The notes beneath the pieces are model-generated. The model saw only the letters and a list, made by a program, of their open reading frames with translations, searched no databases and was not told the origin of the DNA. From contig JACEVL010000019.1 in assembly GCA_020284085.1 (NCBI GenBank), positions 2,977,498 through 3,041,497 of the forward strand: 64,000 bases of DNA. Reading direction: 5' to 3'. How positions within the stretch are numbered: position 1 is the first letter of the stretch; every line of letters begins with the position of its first letter. The stretch comes from Aporrectodea caliginosa. Lineage: Eukaryota > Annelida > Clitellata > Crassiclitellata > Lumbricidae. Below are positions 33,171 through 42,143 of the stretch, in pieces. The translations under genes and the position numbers were made by a program.

Positions 33171-33709
33171 AAACGAAAATGTCGAGTATATAACGTCTGT
33201 TTGAAGCTATTTTAGGGTGTCTAAGCAGATCGTAACATTTTAACCCTCTAAGGGATATGGGACATATATGTCCCACGTCAGAAGAAAGTGCCTGGATTTA
33301 TTAGATTGAGCAAATGGGTTTGTTTAACGATTTTATTTATTTGTTAAGTATTTGATCAATCTAACTGTGACCTTTCAATGAGTTCCCGCACATTCTATGG
33401 GTCAGATTTTTTTATTTTAAGATTATTAATTTTTTTAAATAAAATGCAAACTTTGTCATTTTTTATTTTTTCTCACAGAGGAATAATACATTACAAAACT
33501 TTTAAATAATGTAAATTGACTCTTCACAAAAGAGGATATTCATTGACAAGAACCATTCCTATTACAGTCTTGCAGATTTTGAAGAAAATCTTCATGGGAC
33601 ATATATGTCCCATTGTCCCTTAGGCAATGTCATAAAATGAATGTAGAAAATGCCTGTACATGAAAGGCCATTGTAAAAACGTACATTATATGCATTCATG
33701 CATACTTGC

Positions 33710-33763
33710 ATTCGTACATACAAAACATATTAGACATACATATGTACATACATACACACAAAC

Positions 33764-33819
<56 letters not shown>

Positions 33820-34125
33820 TTGCATGCATAGAGACATACATAAAACACATTCACACCTATACACATACATATAAGACGTATTCACACATACATAGACATA
33901 TAAATATGTACTTACATATATATATCCATATGTACATACACATATACATACATGCATACATAGAAACATATGTACATACATACATACACACATATATACA
34001 TACATATACATTAATACGTACATACATATATACATAAAGACATACATACACACATACATACATAAATACATGTATGCATGCATACTTACATCCATCCATC
34101 CATACATACATACATACATACATCA
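33710..34125. repeat. (CATA)n repeat
   Basis: About 400 bp of CATA-rich tetranucleotide with a (TA)n core at 33765-33791, within the piggyBac element. His-Thr-Tyr and Met-Tyr-Val frames are artefacts. Confidence 0.93.
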
Positions 34126-34450
34126 ATCAATCAATCAATCAAAAGTTTTATTGCCACCGTTTCAAAATATTAAGCATACAATTTTCCGCTCTGATTAGAA
34201 ACGCACAATAGGAGGCCCAGAAGGGACCAAAGTCCCGCTAACTAGGGACACCTAGATGAGTGTTACATTTAATAAAACAAAGCCAATGAACATCAAAAAT
34301 TAACAGTAAACCAGAGAAAGTACAATAGTCATGAGCAGCATAACATGTCGCTTTTTTGTCTTAACTAGATAAAACATATTTCTACACGCAAGGTACAGGT
34401 GAATTACAGTCATTAATTAAGTGTAGGCGTAGCATTTTCTTGAACATGTG
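34126..34450 (-). mobile_element. probable LINE 3' end with (TTGA)n tail
   Basis: Starts on the plus strand with (CAAT)n then CAAAAGTTTTATTGCC, that is on the minus strand GGCAATAAAACTTTTG followed by TTGATTGA repeats. The rest is non-coding. It looks like a 3' UTR inserted inside the piggyBac element; the family is unknown. Confidence 0.4.
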
Positions 34451-34479
34451 TGCATGCAATACATACATACATACATACA

Positions 34480-35135
34480 AATATGCCTAGGGCCTGCAAG
34501 CGTACAAAAGGAGACATTCAGACCCTCCAAACAACGGAGAAGCAGATGAACTGGTTGGTGTGGATGGACACAAAGGCTGTCCATCTCATATCCAATTGGG
34601 AACCAACCGTAGGTACAGAACCTATAGATAGACGTCAGAAGAAGGTTCCGCTGTGAAGGTTGTCATCAACGTTCCATCATGGGTGAAAGAATACAACAAA
34701 TAATTATGTGGGAGGAGTTAATCTGGAAGACCAGCTCAAATCGTATTATGTAATAGAATTTGATGCCGATAGAAGTATTATCTGAGAGTGATGTTTGATA
34801 GCCTGGTCGAAGCAGTGGTGAATGGCTACTTGAATTACAAGTCTCTCAACAGACACCAAAATAACACATTTAGAGTTCAGGCAGCAGGTGGTTCGTGGTC
34901 TCATAGGTACTTGTAGGTCCAGGAGGAATGCTTTTCCGACTGGAGCAATCAAAGAAAGGCGTCTCCAGTGTTGATACATAATCATTTGCCTCACATCTTG
35001 CCCGGCAGGAAGAGATGCAAGCTTAGTCACAAGAGGGGCAAAGATAACCGGTCAAGATTTCAGTGTGACACCTGTGGTGTTGTTCTATGTTTGCAAAGTG
35101 ACCGTAACTGTTTCACCAAGTTCCACACTAACTAT
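34480..35135 (+). pseudogene. piggyBac transposase C-terminal remnant
   Basis: Frameshifted pieces read as the end of a piggyBac (DDE, DUF4371-free) transposase: a GGVNLEDQL-like box (family GGVDxxD, where the second-to-last catalytic-region Asp is here Asn), VIEFD, VMFDSLVEAVVNGYLNYK, QNNTFRVQ. A C-terminal cysteine-rich finger follows: KRCKLSHKRGKDNRSRFQCD, CGVVLCLQSDRNCFTKFH. Internal stops and at least two frameshifts make it dead. The N-terminal two thirds are missing or replaced by repeats. Confidence 0.82.
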
Positions 35136-35429
35136 CTATCTATCATATCTGTTCAATTAAATTCGTTGCTACATGGTACATGATCATATTCTGACATTTA
35201 ATCAACATAGTCCAACATAGCACAAAAATGTACTTTTACTGCCTAACGGACAATGGGACATATCTGTCCCATAAAATAAAAGTCACCATAATGTAAATGT
35301 GTACTACTAAGCATAAAATAGACTACATTATGTTGACAGGAGAACCCTAGACAATGTATTTGTATTAGTTGTGAACATTTTGCAGACCAAAAAAATCTTG
35401 TCCCTTAGAGGGTTAATAGTATCTTCTGC

Positions 35430-35785
35430 TTAACGTTATCTTGTGGCTGTCATGGCCGTTATTGTCCTATCGCGTTTTCTTCTTATGTACCTCGGTCTCT
35501 TCACTCCCTGGTCGCTCCGCTCTCCGCTCGGCCGACAGAGGCCTTCTGGTTGTCCCCCGCATGCGTGGTGCTAATGCTCAATCCAGACGCGTTACTTATG
35601 TCGGCCCCTCCAGTTGGAACCATCTTCCGTAGGAACTGCAACTTGAGCTCCTCAGCCTTTCTCTTCCTCTGTTTCGGAAACGCCTGAAGACCATCTTATT
35701 TGTTAGTGACAGCACTGACCTGGGTCGGGAGCGCGCCTCTGAATCTCTGAATGGCGATATATTCCAATTACAATTACAATAACAG
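35430..35785 (+). mobile_element. CR1/L2-like LINE, right part
   Basis: GLLVVPRMRGANAQSRRVTY, VGPSSWNHLP, then RKRLKTILFVSDSTDLGRER. The 3' end is GGGAGCGCGCCTCTGAATCT and ATTACAATTACAATA. Together with 32730-33170 it makes one LINE split by the piggyBac insertion. Confidence 0.82.
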
Positions 35786-36683
35786 AACAACAAGCAACAT
35801 CGGTAAGCGTCAAAGACGCCAGAATACTGTTTGTGACCCGACCCTATATTGGATCAATTTATACGAAATGAAATGATTGTGGAGATTACTACCTAACTCA
35901 CATGGAGATAAGACATGACATTTAATAAGTATTAAATTAAGCAATAGACATTAAGCATAAAATAATTATAAAGTTAATGACGGTAACACAATTATAGTTA
36001 ATTGAATCATGTTTAAAAGGTGTCTAAAGAAAGCAATCTATAGGCTCTAACCTGACAATAATAACGACTACAGACTGATAATGAATTAAGGAGCCCAACC
36101 TCTGATACAGCTCTATAGTTCATCTGCCAATAACGAAGACCAGCCATACACAGGTAGGCTAAGTGTTCAGCCAATGACAGATACGCTTCCAGTCTTAGCT
36201 GGACACCTAATGAATAATCCCAACAACAACTAGGCCTATAACAAACATTATTATCTTCCCATGATTAGAATTTAACTAGTCTACCCTGTATTATTAATAA
36301 TCAAGCCCCATGACAATACTAAGAAAAGGCGTAAAGTAAATGTCACCCCAACCTAACTTAGAATACGAGCATCAAAAATTCCGCAACTGCTAGTACTCTT
36401 GCCAGGTCCAAGTATGAATAAAAGAGGAAGGTGCACTGGCGGCCAAAGCTTGTCGTTATTGGTTAACCATTAGAAACTATAAGTTAAATACGAGTGGCTG
36501 TAGCGTATACAATAAACCAAACGAACTAATACTAAGTTAACAATACGAAACGTAAGAACTGTTCGAAAAATTTGCTACCGGCGTCAACGTGTTTGATAAC
36601 ACAAGTCCTCGTAGCCCTCCTTAAGCAGTTGCAATACAGCCATCGGTTACTATAAAAAGTGTTAGGAAAGGTCGACGTCAACC
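35786..36683. other. no gene seen
   Basis: AT-rich, with a GGTGTCTAAAG box (36014) and a decayed GTTAAAC-family fragment (36380-36430). Nothing coding. Confidence 0.4.
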
Positions 36684-36691
36684 GCTTAAGA

Positions 36692-37043
36692 CAGTGCTGT
36701 CCAACCCGCGGCCCGCGGGCCGTATGCGGCCCGCGAGCTGATTCTAAGTGGCCCGCCCGAGCTCGCTAAATATTTGCAATTTCTGAAAAAAGAAGTAAAA
36801 GACAGTCACTGGCCTACTTGCATAGCTATTCGTTCGTAACTTGGCTTATCGTTTGACAATATGAACACAGAATCCAGTTCCCACGGCGCATTCATTATGA
36901 TAACTCCATAATTAATTTAATACAGTTACTAATTTTTAATAAATTTTAGTCGTTGCTTTTGAGCAACTTTGACTGGTGCGTTTCTCGGCTTCAAGATTAA
37001 CTTCTCTGGTGGCTCGCGGTGACAAAAATGTTGGACAGCACTG
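36692..37043. mobile_element. hAT-type MITE with 8-bp TSD
   Basis: Ends CAGTGCTGTCCAAC / GTTGGACAGCACTG and a perfect 8-bp target duplication GCTTAAGA (36684-36691, 37044-37051). Subterminal GCGGCCCGCGGGCC palindromes lie on the left side. No transposase. The target is inside a GTCAACCGC...GTCGTTAAGCAC tail module, which it splits. Confidence 0.92.
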
Positions 37044-37489
37044 GCTTAAGAAGTCGTTAAGCACTCGAAAGTATGGATAATACTGTGTACGCTTTCGACA
37101 CCCTTATATAGCTCCCTACAAATGCTATATAAACTAGACATTTGGCGTTAAAGTGAGTGACATCAAGCTTAGCTAGCATATCATCTAATCGTCTTTGCAA
37201 TCGTTATCGTAAACAACAAAATGTATAAAAGACTGTTCTAAATCGAAGGCGGTGCACCAGCTTATTCACGAGCGCTGCGTCGTATCAGAGGGATTGTCCT
37301 GAGATCTCAGTTCAGTTAAGGCCCGAATCGACCAGAGAAAGGAGGCAGAGCAGCTGCTGTATTTCTCAATGGCGTTCTATCGTTCAATGCACCTTTCTAC
37401 ATTATGCGGTATGGTAAGGTTGACGTCAGCAGCCCTGGCATCCGCTAGATGTCGTTAAACACTGGATACAATTTATTATGTTCTGATCT

Positions 37490-37750
37490 TACTATCTTAC
37501 GCTCTTGCCTGAAGTGCTCACGGATCCGGTTCGATTCCCGTAAGGCCCTCTGGGTTTAGCTCATACTTTCATTCCTTAGGTGGAAGCAAAAGTACAATGA
37601 GCTTGCGCCTTGCATGGCTACAACTTTGTTGATTTATGTCTTCTGTGATTTTGTGAATTGTTTAATCGTCATAACATGAACATGCATAGCGCAGTGCGTT
37701 TGTCAGGCGCTTCATTAAAGAATAAATATTATAATATTATTATTATCTGC
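37490..37750 (+). mobile_element. SINE family 3, diverged
   Basis: B box GGTTCGATTCCCG (37532), then TTATGTCTTCTGTGATTTTG, GCATAGCGCAGTGCGTTTGT, CAGGCGCTTCATTAAAGAAT and an ATT tail. The A box is decayed. The end matches the subtype at 32485. Confidence 0.7.
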
Positions 37751-38084
37751 TAATACACCTTTAAATAGAGATTAATCGACATTATGTATAAAAATTCTTT
37801 CAATCGCAACAGTAAGTGATAAGTAACTGTCCAAACTGTCCATAAGATAAGTATCGTTAAACTGGTTAATCAAATTAAACCTTTAATTAGATTAAACTGG
37901 TTTTTCAATAACGGATATACTTATTTTACTTATTTAATTACTTACTTAATATATAAAGAAAAGGTCAGCCGTAAGTTGTTGTTAAACACTGAATAAAACA
38001 TACAATGATCCGTTGAAACACCTTTAACTAGCTCCAAACTGAGACTATATAAGAGATGTTCCTTCAATTACTGTAATGTGGTCA

Positions 38085-38275
38085 TAGCCAATATGAGATG
38101 AACTACTTTATGTTGCAAAAATATTGAATATTAGTGAAATTGTAAAGCTCCGGTTGACACCTTTAATGGTGCCGTTCGGATGCTATAAGTTTCTGGTTCT
38201 GATTGTATTGTATATTTTCTGTATTGTCGTCAACGGCCTTTGATGTCATAAGACGACGTTAAACTGCGGACAAAT
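38085..38275 (+). mobile_element. Nimb-like LINE 3' tail
   Basis: GATGAACTACTTTATGTTGC, AATATTGAATATTAGTGAAA, CGTCAACGGCCTTTGATGTC, AAGACGACGTTAAACTG: nearly identical to 4588-4768. Only the last 190 bp are present. Confidence 0.88.
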
Positions 38276-38879
38276 AATAAATACTGTCATGAATCCTGCT
38301 ACAAATTTATGGGAGTGGGTTTTGTCAGTATATAGATTAGCTTAGAATCCGAGAGAACCTGAGAAAGGGCCAACGTACACCCCACAGCTCATACCCCGCG
38401 CAACATGGCGTAGACTCCAGAATGCCCATTTGAGGGAGCAAGAGGCCTATATATTGGGACTCATTTAGGGTCCACCGTCCAACAAGGTTACCCAGCTATT
38501 CGTTACAGTTATTGTTCACCTGTCGTTTACCTGTTGTTTTGTGAAATAAACGAATATGCATACATACAGTCTCCTATTATGTATCTGAAAGTTTTTTGGG
38601 AGATCTTACAGAAACTTTACATGGACTTTGAAACGAATATGTTATGAATATTGAACAAGAGGTGTTCATATAGTTGAGCATTCTTAGACATCGTAAGTTG
38701 ATGCCTTAAGATCTCCTTCTACGATTGCAACCAATCCAGTCCAGCCACTAAAAGCTATCGAAAGTGTTAGTTAGAGTCGACATCCACCGCAAGATGTCGT
38801 TAACAGTTGACAGAGGGCCGAGTTTAGACACCTTTACATAGCATTCAACCGAGGTTATAGTTATATTCGACATATTCGC

Positions 38880-38998
38880 TTAAACTCCGCCACTGATAGT
38901 ACTCTGACAGTGCTGCAGTCCCAAGCCTGGATAACGGAGCAGGGCGACGCTAATGATCTTTGTTATCACACAGTGTCGTAAAACTGAAACTACTACTA
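38880..38998 (+). repeat. GTTAAAC-tailed short repeat
   Basis: AACTCCGCCACTGATAGTAC, CAGTCCCAAGCCTGGATAAC, GGGCGACGCTAATGATCTTT, CACACAGTGTCGTAAAACTG. It follows a TTTAGACACCTTTACAT head at 38824 by about 60 bp, showing the fuller unit. Confidence 0.65.
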
Positions 38999-39019
38999 CT
39001 AGGCTACTACTGCTCAATT

Positions 39020-39490
39020 GATGATAAAACCCTCTCATGCTATACTGTTCCCAAGTATGGTGGGGCTTCGGCAGTAAGCAGGAACTTGACTCTTTGAGCG
39101 CGCTGGTCCGCAAGTTGGTACGCCTTGGTTTCCTACCCAAATCTTTCCCAACCTTTCATGAGCTTTGTAAAAAAGCTGACATACACGTCATTAGAAACAT
39201 CTTAACAAATACTAGCCACACCCTCCACGACCTTCTCCCCTGTCAATTGTACTGGTCATGACCTGCGCCCACGTTCACATAACCGTGTTCTTCCTAGATA
39301 TGATTCCCTTACCAGGCGTGGCTTATTTGCTAGGATGTTGTACAGTTAGACATCTGTTTTCTAGTTGACTTAATTTTCTTCTCCTAATTATCGTTTTCTT
39401 TATACCTAAATTATTTTTGACTTTGTATTTTTGACTTTGTATGTAAAGCGCTGAGCGTCTGCTTGCGTTTAATAAAGAACATACTTACTT
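39020..39490 (+). mobile_element. L2-like LINE 3' fragment
   Basis: MLYCSQVWWGFGSKQELDSL, ALVRKLVRLGFLPKSFPTFH, IRNILTNTSHTLHDLLP, then frameshifted PRSHNRVLPRYDSL-like and FARMLYS. The same blocks are in the LINE at 60465-61809. The 3' end is TTGCGTTTAATAAAGAACAT then ACTTACTTACT. Confidence 0.87.
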
Positions 39491-40019
39491 ACTCACTTCA
39501 ATAAATCGTCAGAAAAACTTTATACAATGTTGTTCAACAGAAATCTACGGCATTTGATGTCATCGTATTCCGTTAAACGCTGAATACTACTAATGATGTT
39601 ACGATCTGCTAGACACCTTTTAAAAGCTTACTACGGAAAATATATAGTCGACGTTTTCGTTCAAACGGCAGCTGCAGTGCTTATGGCGTAAGAATTAGTA
39701 TGCAATTTAAGTTCGACGTTAACGGTTCTCGCAGCCTCATCAGACACCATTAATTAGCTCTTCACCAACATTAATTACTACGTACTTTCAAACTCCGCCA
39801 CAACCATTCCGTCCCGTTATGTAGTGCCAGTCCCAAGTATGGGGAAAGGACGAGGGCAACGTCAACGGCCCTGGCATCCATACGCTGTCGTTAAACACTG
39901 GAAATATTATCATCGCTACTGCCGTTTCCGGGCAGTGCCAGTCCCAAGCCTGGATAAAGGAAAAGGGCGACGCTAATTATCTTTGTTATGACGCAACGAC
40001 GTTAAACAATAACTAATCA

Positions 40020-40350
40020 GAAACTAACTAGAATCGCTATAATTTGAACACTGGATATTAGAATGCTTACTTATTCCATGCGTCTACCTGTTTTGAACAT
40101 GGGGGTATTTAGGGATGGGGGTTACGGGTTTAACCCCCAAATAAGTTGCAAACATTTTTATATAGGCCTACTTTTATATGCGACATACAAATTAACTTTT
40201 GCAACCCTGTCCAATAGAAACCCAGAAACTGTTTCCTGGCTACGCTTCTGGTTTGAAGACTGTTTTTTAGAAGGGGGACAGAATAAAAGTTGGTAGAACA
40301 CACAAATAAGCTGTCCGTTTAAATGGGTGCCACGCCATATAAAGCCACCG
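40020..40350. other. no gene seen
   Basis: Unique-looking sequence between the tail array and SINE family 2. The open frames at 40063-40296 and 40323-40523 show no recognisable domain. Confidence 0.35.
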
Positions 40351-40351
40351 T

Positions 40352-40560
40352 GCTGGATCCCAGTGGCCGAGTGGGTTGGTATGCCCGCTCGTCACGCCGA
40401 CGGCCCGGGTTCGATTCCTGGTCGGTCGGTTTATCAGAGATTAATTTCTCGGATCTTTACTGCAGGTGGCTCGATCGCAATATAAACGTGGAGTACGAGG
40501 TTGTCCTCTGCCTCCGACACTAATCATCTTCGATATGCTAAAGTGTCGTTAGTCCCAAGT
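40352..40560 (+). mobile_element. SINE family 2, tRNA-derived
   Basis: A box TGGCCGAGTGGGTTGG, B box GGGTTCGATTCCTGG, then TTATCAGAGATTAATTTCTC, GGATCTTTACTGCAGGTGGC, CGCAATATAAACGTGGAGTA and an end that runs into GACACTAATCATC...AAGTGTCGTTAG, that is, a GTTAAAC-type tail. This copy has the best internal promoter of family 2. Confidence 0.82.
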
Positions 40561-41499
40561 ATACGCTACACACACCGTGCTAGCCCGAGATTCAGATCTC
40601 TAAAAAGTGTAACCTATAAACTGTTTATATGGACACCAAGTACATAAACAACTGACGTAATAGGTTGACGTACCCAAACAAAGAATACGAAAATTGATAA
40701 TTTTATAAGGAAAACAAATACAGTCGAAATGATAAAATCCTATATTGCCAATACAAGAACGATAGAATGGCTACAATTGCCCTAGTCCGTATAAAAATGT
40801 TAGTCATGAGAGTTGCATCCGATATACTGTTCTCACCTAATCAAACGATCCATTCATCGCATGAAGCATCATTGCTAGTACGATTGAGCAATGAATAGTT
40901 CTAGGTTGGGTGGTCTGAACGGAGTATCTATTTCTACCGATCGATTTATTTGACCTATTTATTCTAACTAATCTACTTATTTGGCCCATCTGTTATAGCT
41001 TAAATACTTATTTGATCCAGTTATTATCGCTAAACTATTTGTGTGGCCCACTCATTATAACATAACTATACTTATTTGACCTATTTATTATCAATAAGCT
41101 ACTTACTTGGCCCACTCATTATTACGTAACTACTTATTTGACCTCTTTATTATAACAGTACTAAAGTACACATAGGCCTAGTTCATACTTTTCGTATGAC
41201 CTTAATCATTTGCCCCATTTATTAGACCCGACCTCCTTATTTAACCTATCTGTTGTTCTACATGCCAATGGAAATTACAACCTACTTTGTTACACTTTTG
41301 GTTGGATTTGGACATATATATGGAGTCTCAGATCGGACCCTAGCAGTGTCTGGAATTGGGTCTTCGTCAGCTTTGAACATCTTCACAATAAGGTACGAAA
41401 TGGACAAAAGTTGGTCCGATTGGGGTGCACCGATAATAATCTCATCTTGAACTGAACCTCATCATCCAGCTATAAGCTTAGCAACTGCTGAGCTTGTTT
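40561..41499. other. no gene; TATTTGRCC repeats
   Basis: From about 40930 to 41230 the words ACTTATTTG(A/G)CC and CATTATAAC recur irregularly. No coding domain is recognisable in the open frames at 41210-41455. Confidence 0.4.
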
Positions 41500-41765
41500 T
41501 GAGTTGGATTAAGTGTTGGTTGGATTGGGGTGAGTTGGATTAAGTGTTGGTTGGATTGGGGTGAGTTGCATTAAGTGTTGGTTGGATTGGATTGAGTTGG
41601 ATTACATGTTGGTATGGATTGGGGTGAGTTGCATTAAGTGTTGGTTGGATTGGGTTGAGTTGCATTAAGTGTTGGTTGGATTGGATTGAGTTGGATTACA
41701 TGTTGGTATGGATTGGGGGTGAGTTGCATTAAGTGTTGGCAATATTGGATTGAGCTTCATCAATT
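41490..41765. repeat. 31-bp minisatellite
   Basis: About eight copies of a unit GAGTTGGATTAAGTGTTGGT then TGGATTGGGGT. It lies just downstream (in gene direction) of the transporter stop codon, so it may be in its 3' UTR or beyond. Confidence 0.88.
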
Positions 41766-41825
41766 GTGGACTGGAAAGAGTCGGATTGGGTTGAACGGGG
41801 TCTGGATTGGGTTGGGTAGAATTTT

Positions 41826-41862
41826 GGTTGGGATGAGGTGTGTTGAGGCGCTATATAAATGA
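41826..41862 (+). mobile_element. LINE/SINE-type tail antisense to the transporter 3' end
   Basis: GAGGCGCTATATAAATGACT, the usual tail of the CR1/L2 group, ending about 10 bp from the transporter stop codon on the other strand. Only the very end of an element is recognisable. Confidence 0.45.
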
Positions 41863-41871
41863 CTGTTTTCC

Positions 41872-42143
41872 TCAGACGGTATCGGTGGCGCTGCCTGTCG
41901 GTCGCATCTTGTACTTCCGCTTTGCTCTGTATCTCGTGATCGACAGGATGTTCTCGTCAAAGGTCGGCAGGAAGGGCACGTAGCGGGTCCAACGGTGGCG
42001 TCTTAGGATGGGGGTGATGAGGGGGATGTCGTAGATCGCCTGCACCCTTTCCTCGTTGGCTTCTGCTGAAGTCTCTTCCTCTGTTTTATTGGGGTCGTGT
42101 AACATCTCGCGCCATTTGATCAAACCGCGTTCATGGTCGGTGC
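41872..42143 (-). CDS. SLC23 last exon with stop
   Basis: 272 bp: [20 protein letters not shown], then an acidic stretch, a conserved [29 protein letters not shown] and a basic tail ending SATDTV. The TGA is at 41872-41874. The cytosolic C-terminus has the length expected for the family. Confidence 0.95.

Larger units (their letters stand above)
33244..35412 (+). mobile_element. piggyBac transposon, degraded
   Basis: A 2169-bp element between two TTAA sites (33240-33243, 35413-35416) with 12-13-bp terminal inverted repeats CCCTCTAAGGGA / TCCCTTAGAGGG. A palindrome GGGACATATATGTCCC lies next to the left end (33258), again at 33597, and as GGGACATATCTGTCCC on the right (35254). The interior holds a transposase remnant, a CATA repeat and a LINE-like tail. 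Inserted in a GGTGTC-box repeat that is itself inside a LINE. Confidence 0.92.
37052..40010 (+). repeat. directional array of GACACC / GTTAAAC modules
   Basis: At least seven degenerate modules follow one another in the same orientation. GACACC-type heads occur near 37108, 37748, 38018, 38158, 38827, 39611 and 39747. GTTAAAC-type tails (many as GTCAACGGC...GTCGTTAAACACTGGA) occur near 37450, 37990, 38265, 38800, 39575, 39890 and 40005. Spacing is irregular (about 150-650 bp). SINE family 3 (37490-37750), a Nimb tail (38085-38275) and a LINE (39020-39490) are mixed in. No coding. Confidence 0.55.

Noticed and set aside
33660..34126. His-Thr-Tyr and Met-Tyr-Val rich frames of 125-129 codons
   Set aside because: Translations of the CATA repeat.
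34746..35030. Minus-strand frame of 94 codons
   Set aside because: Antisense shadow of the piggyBac transposase remnant.
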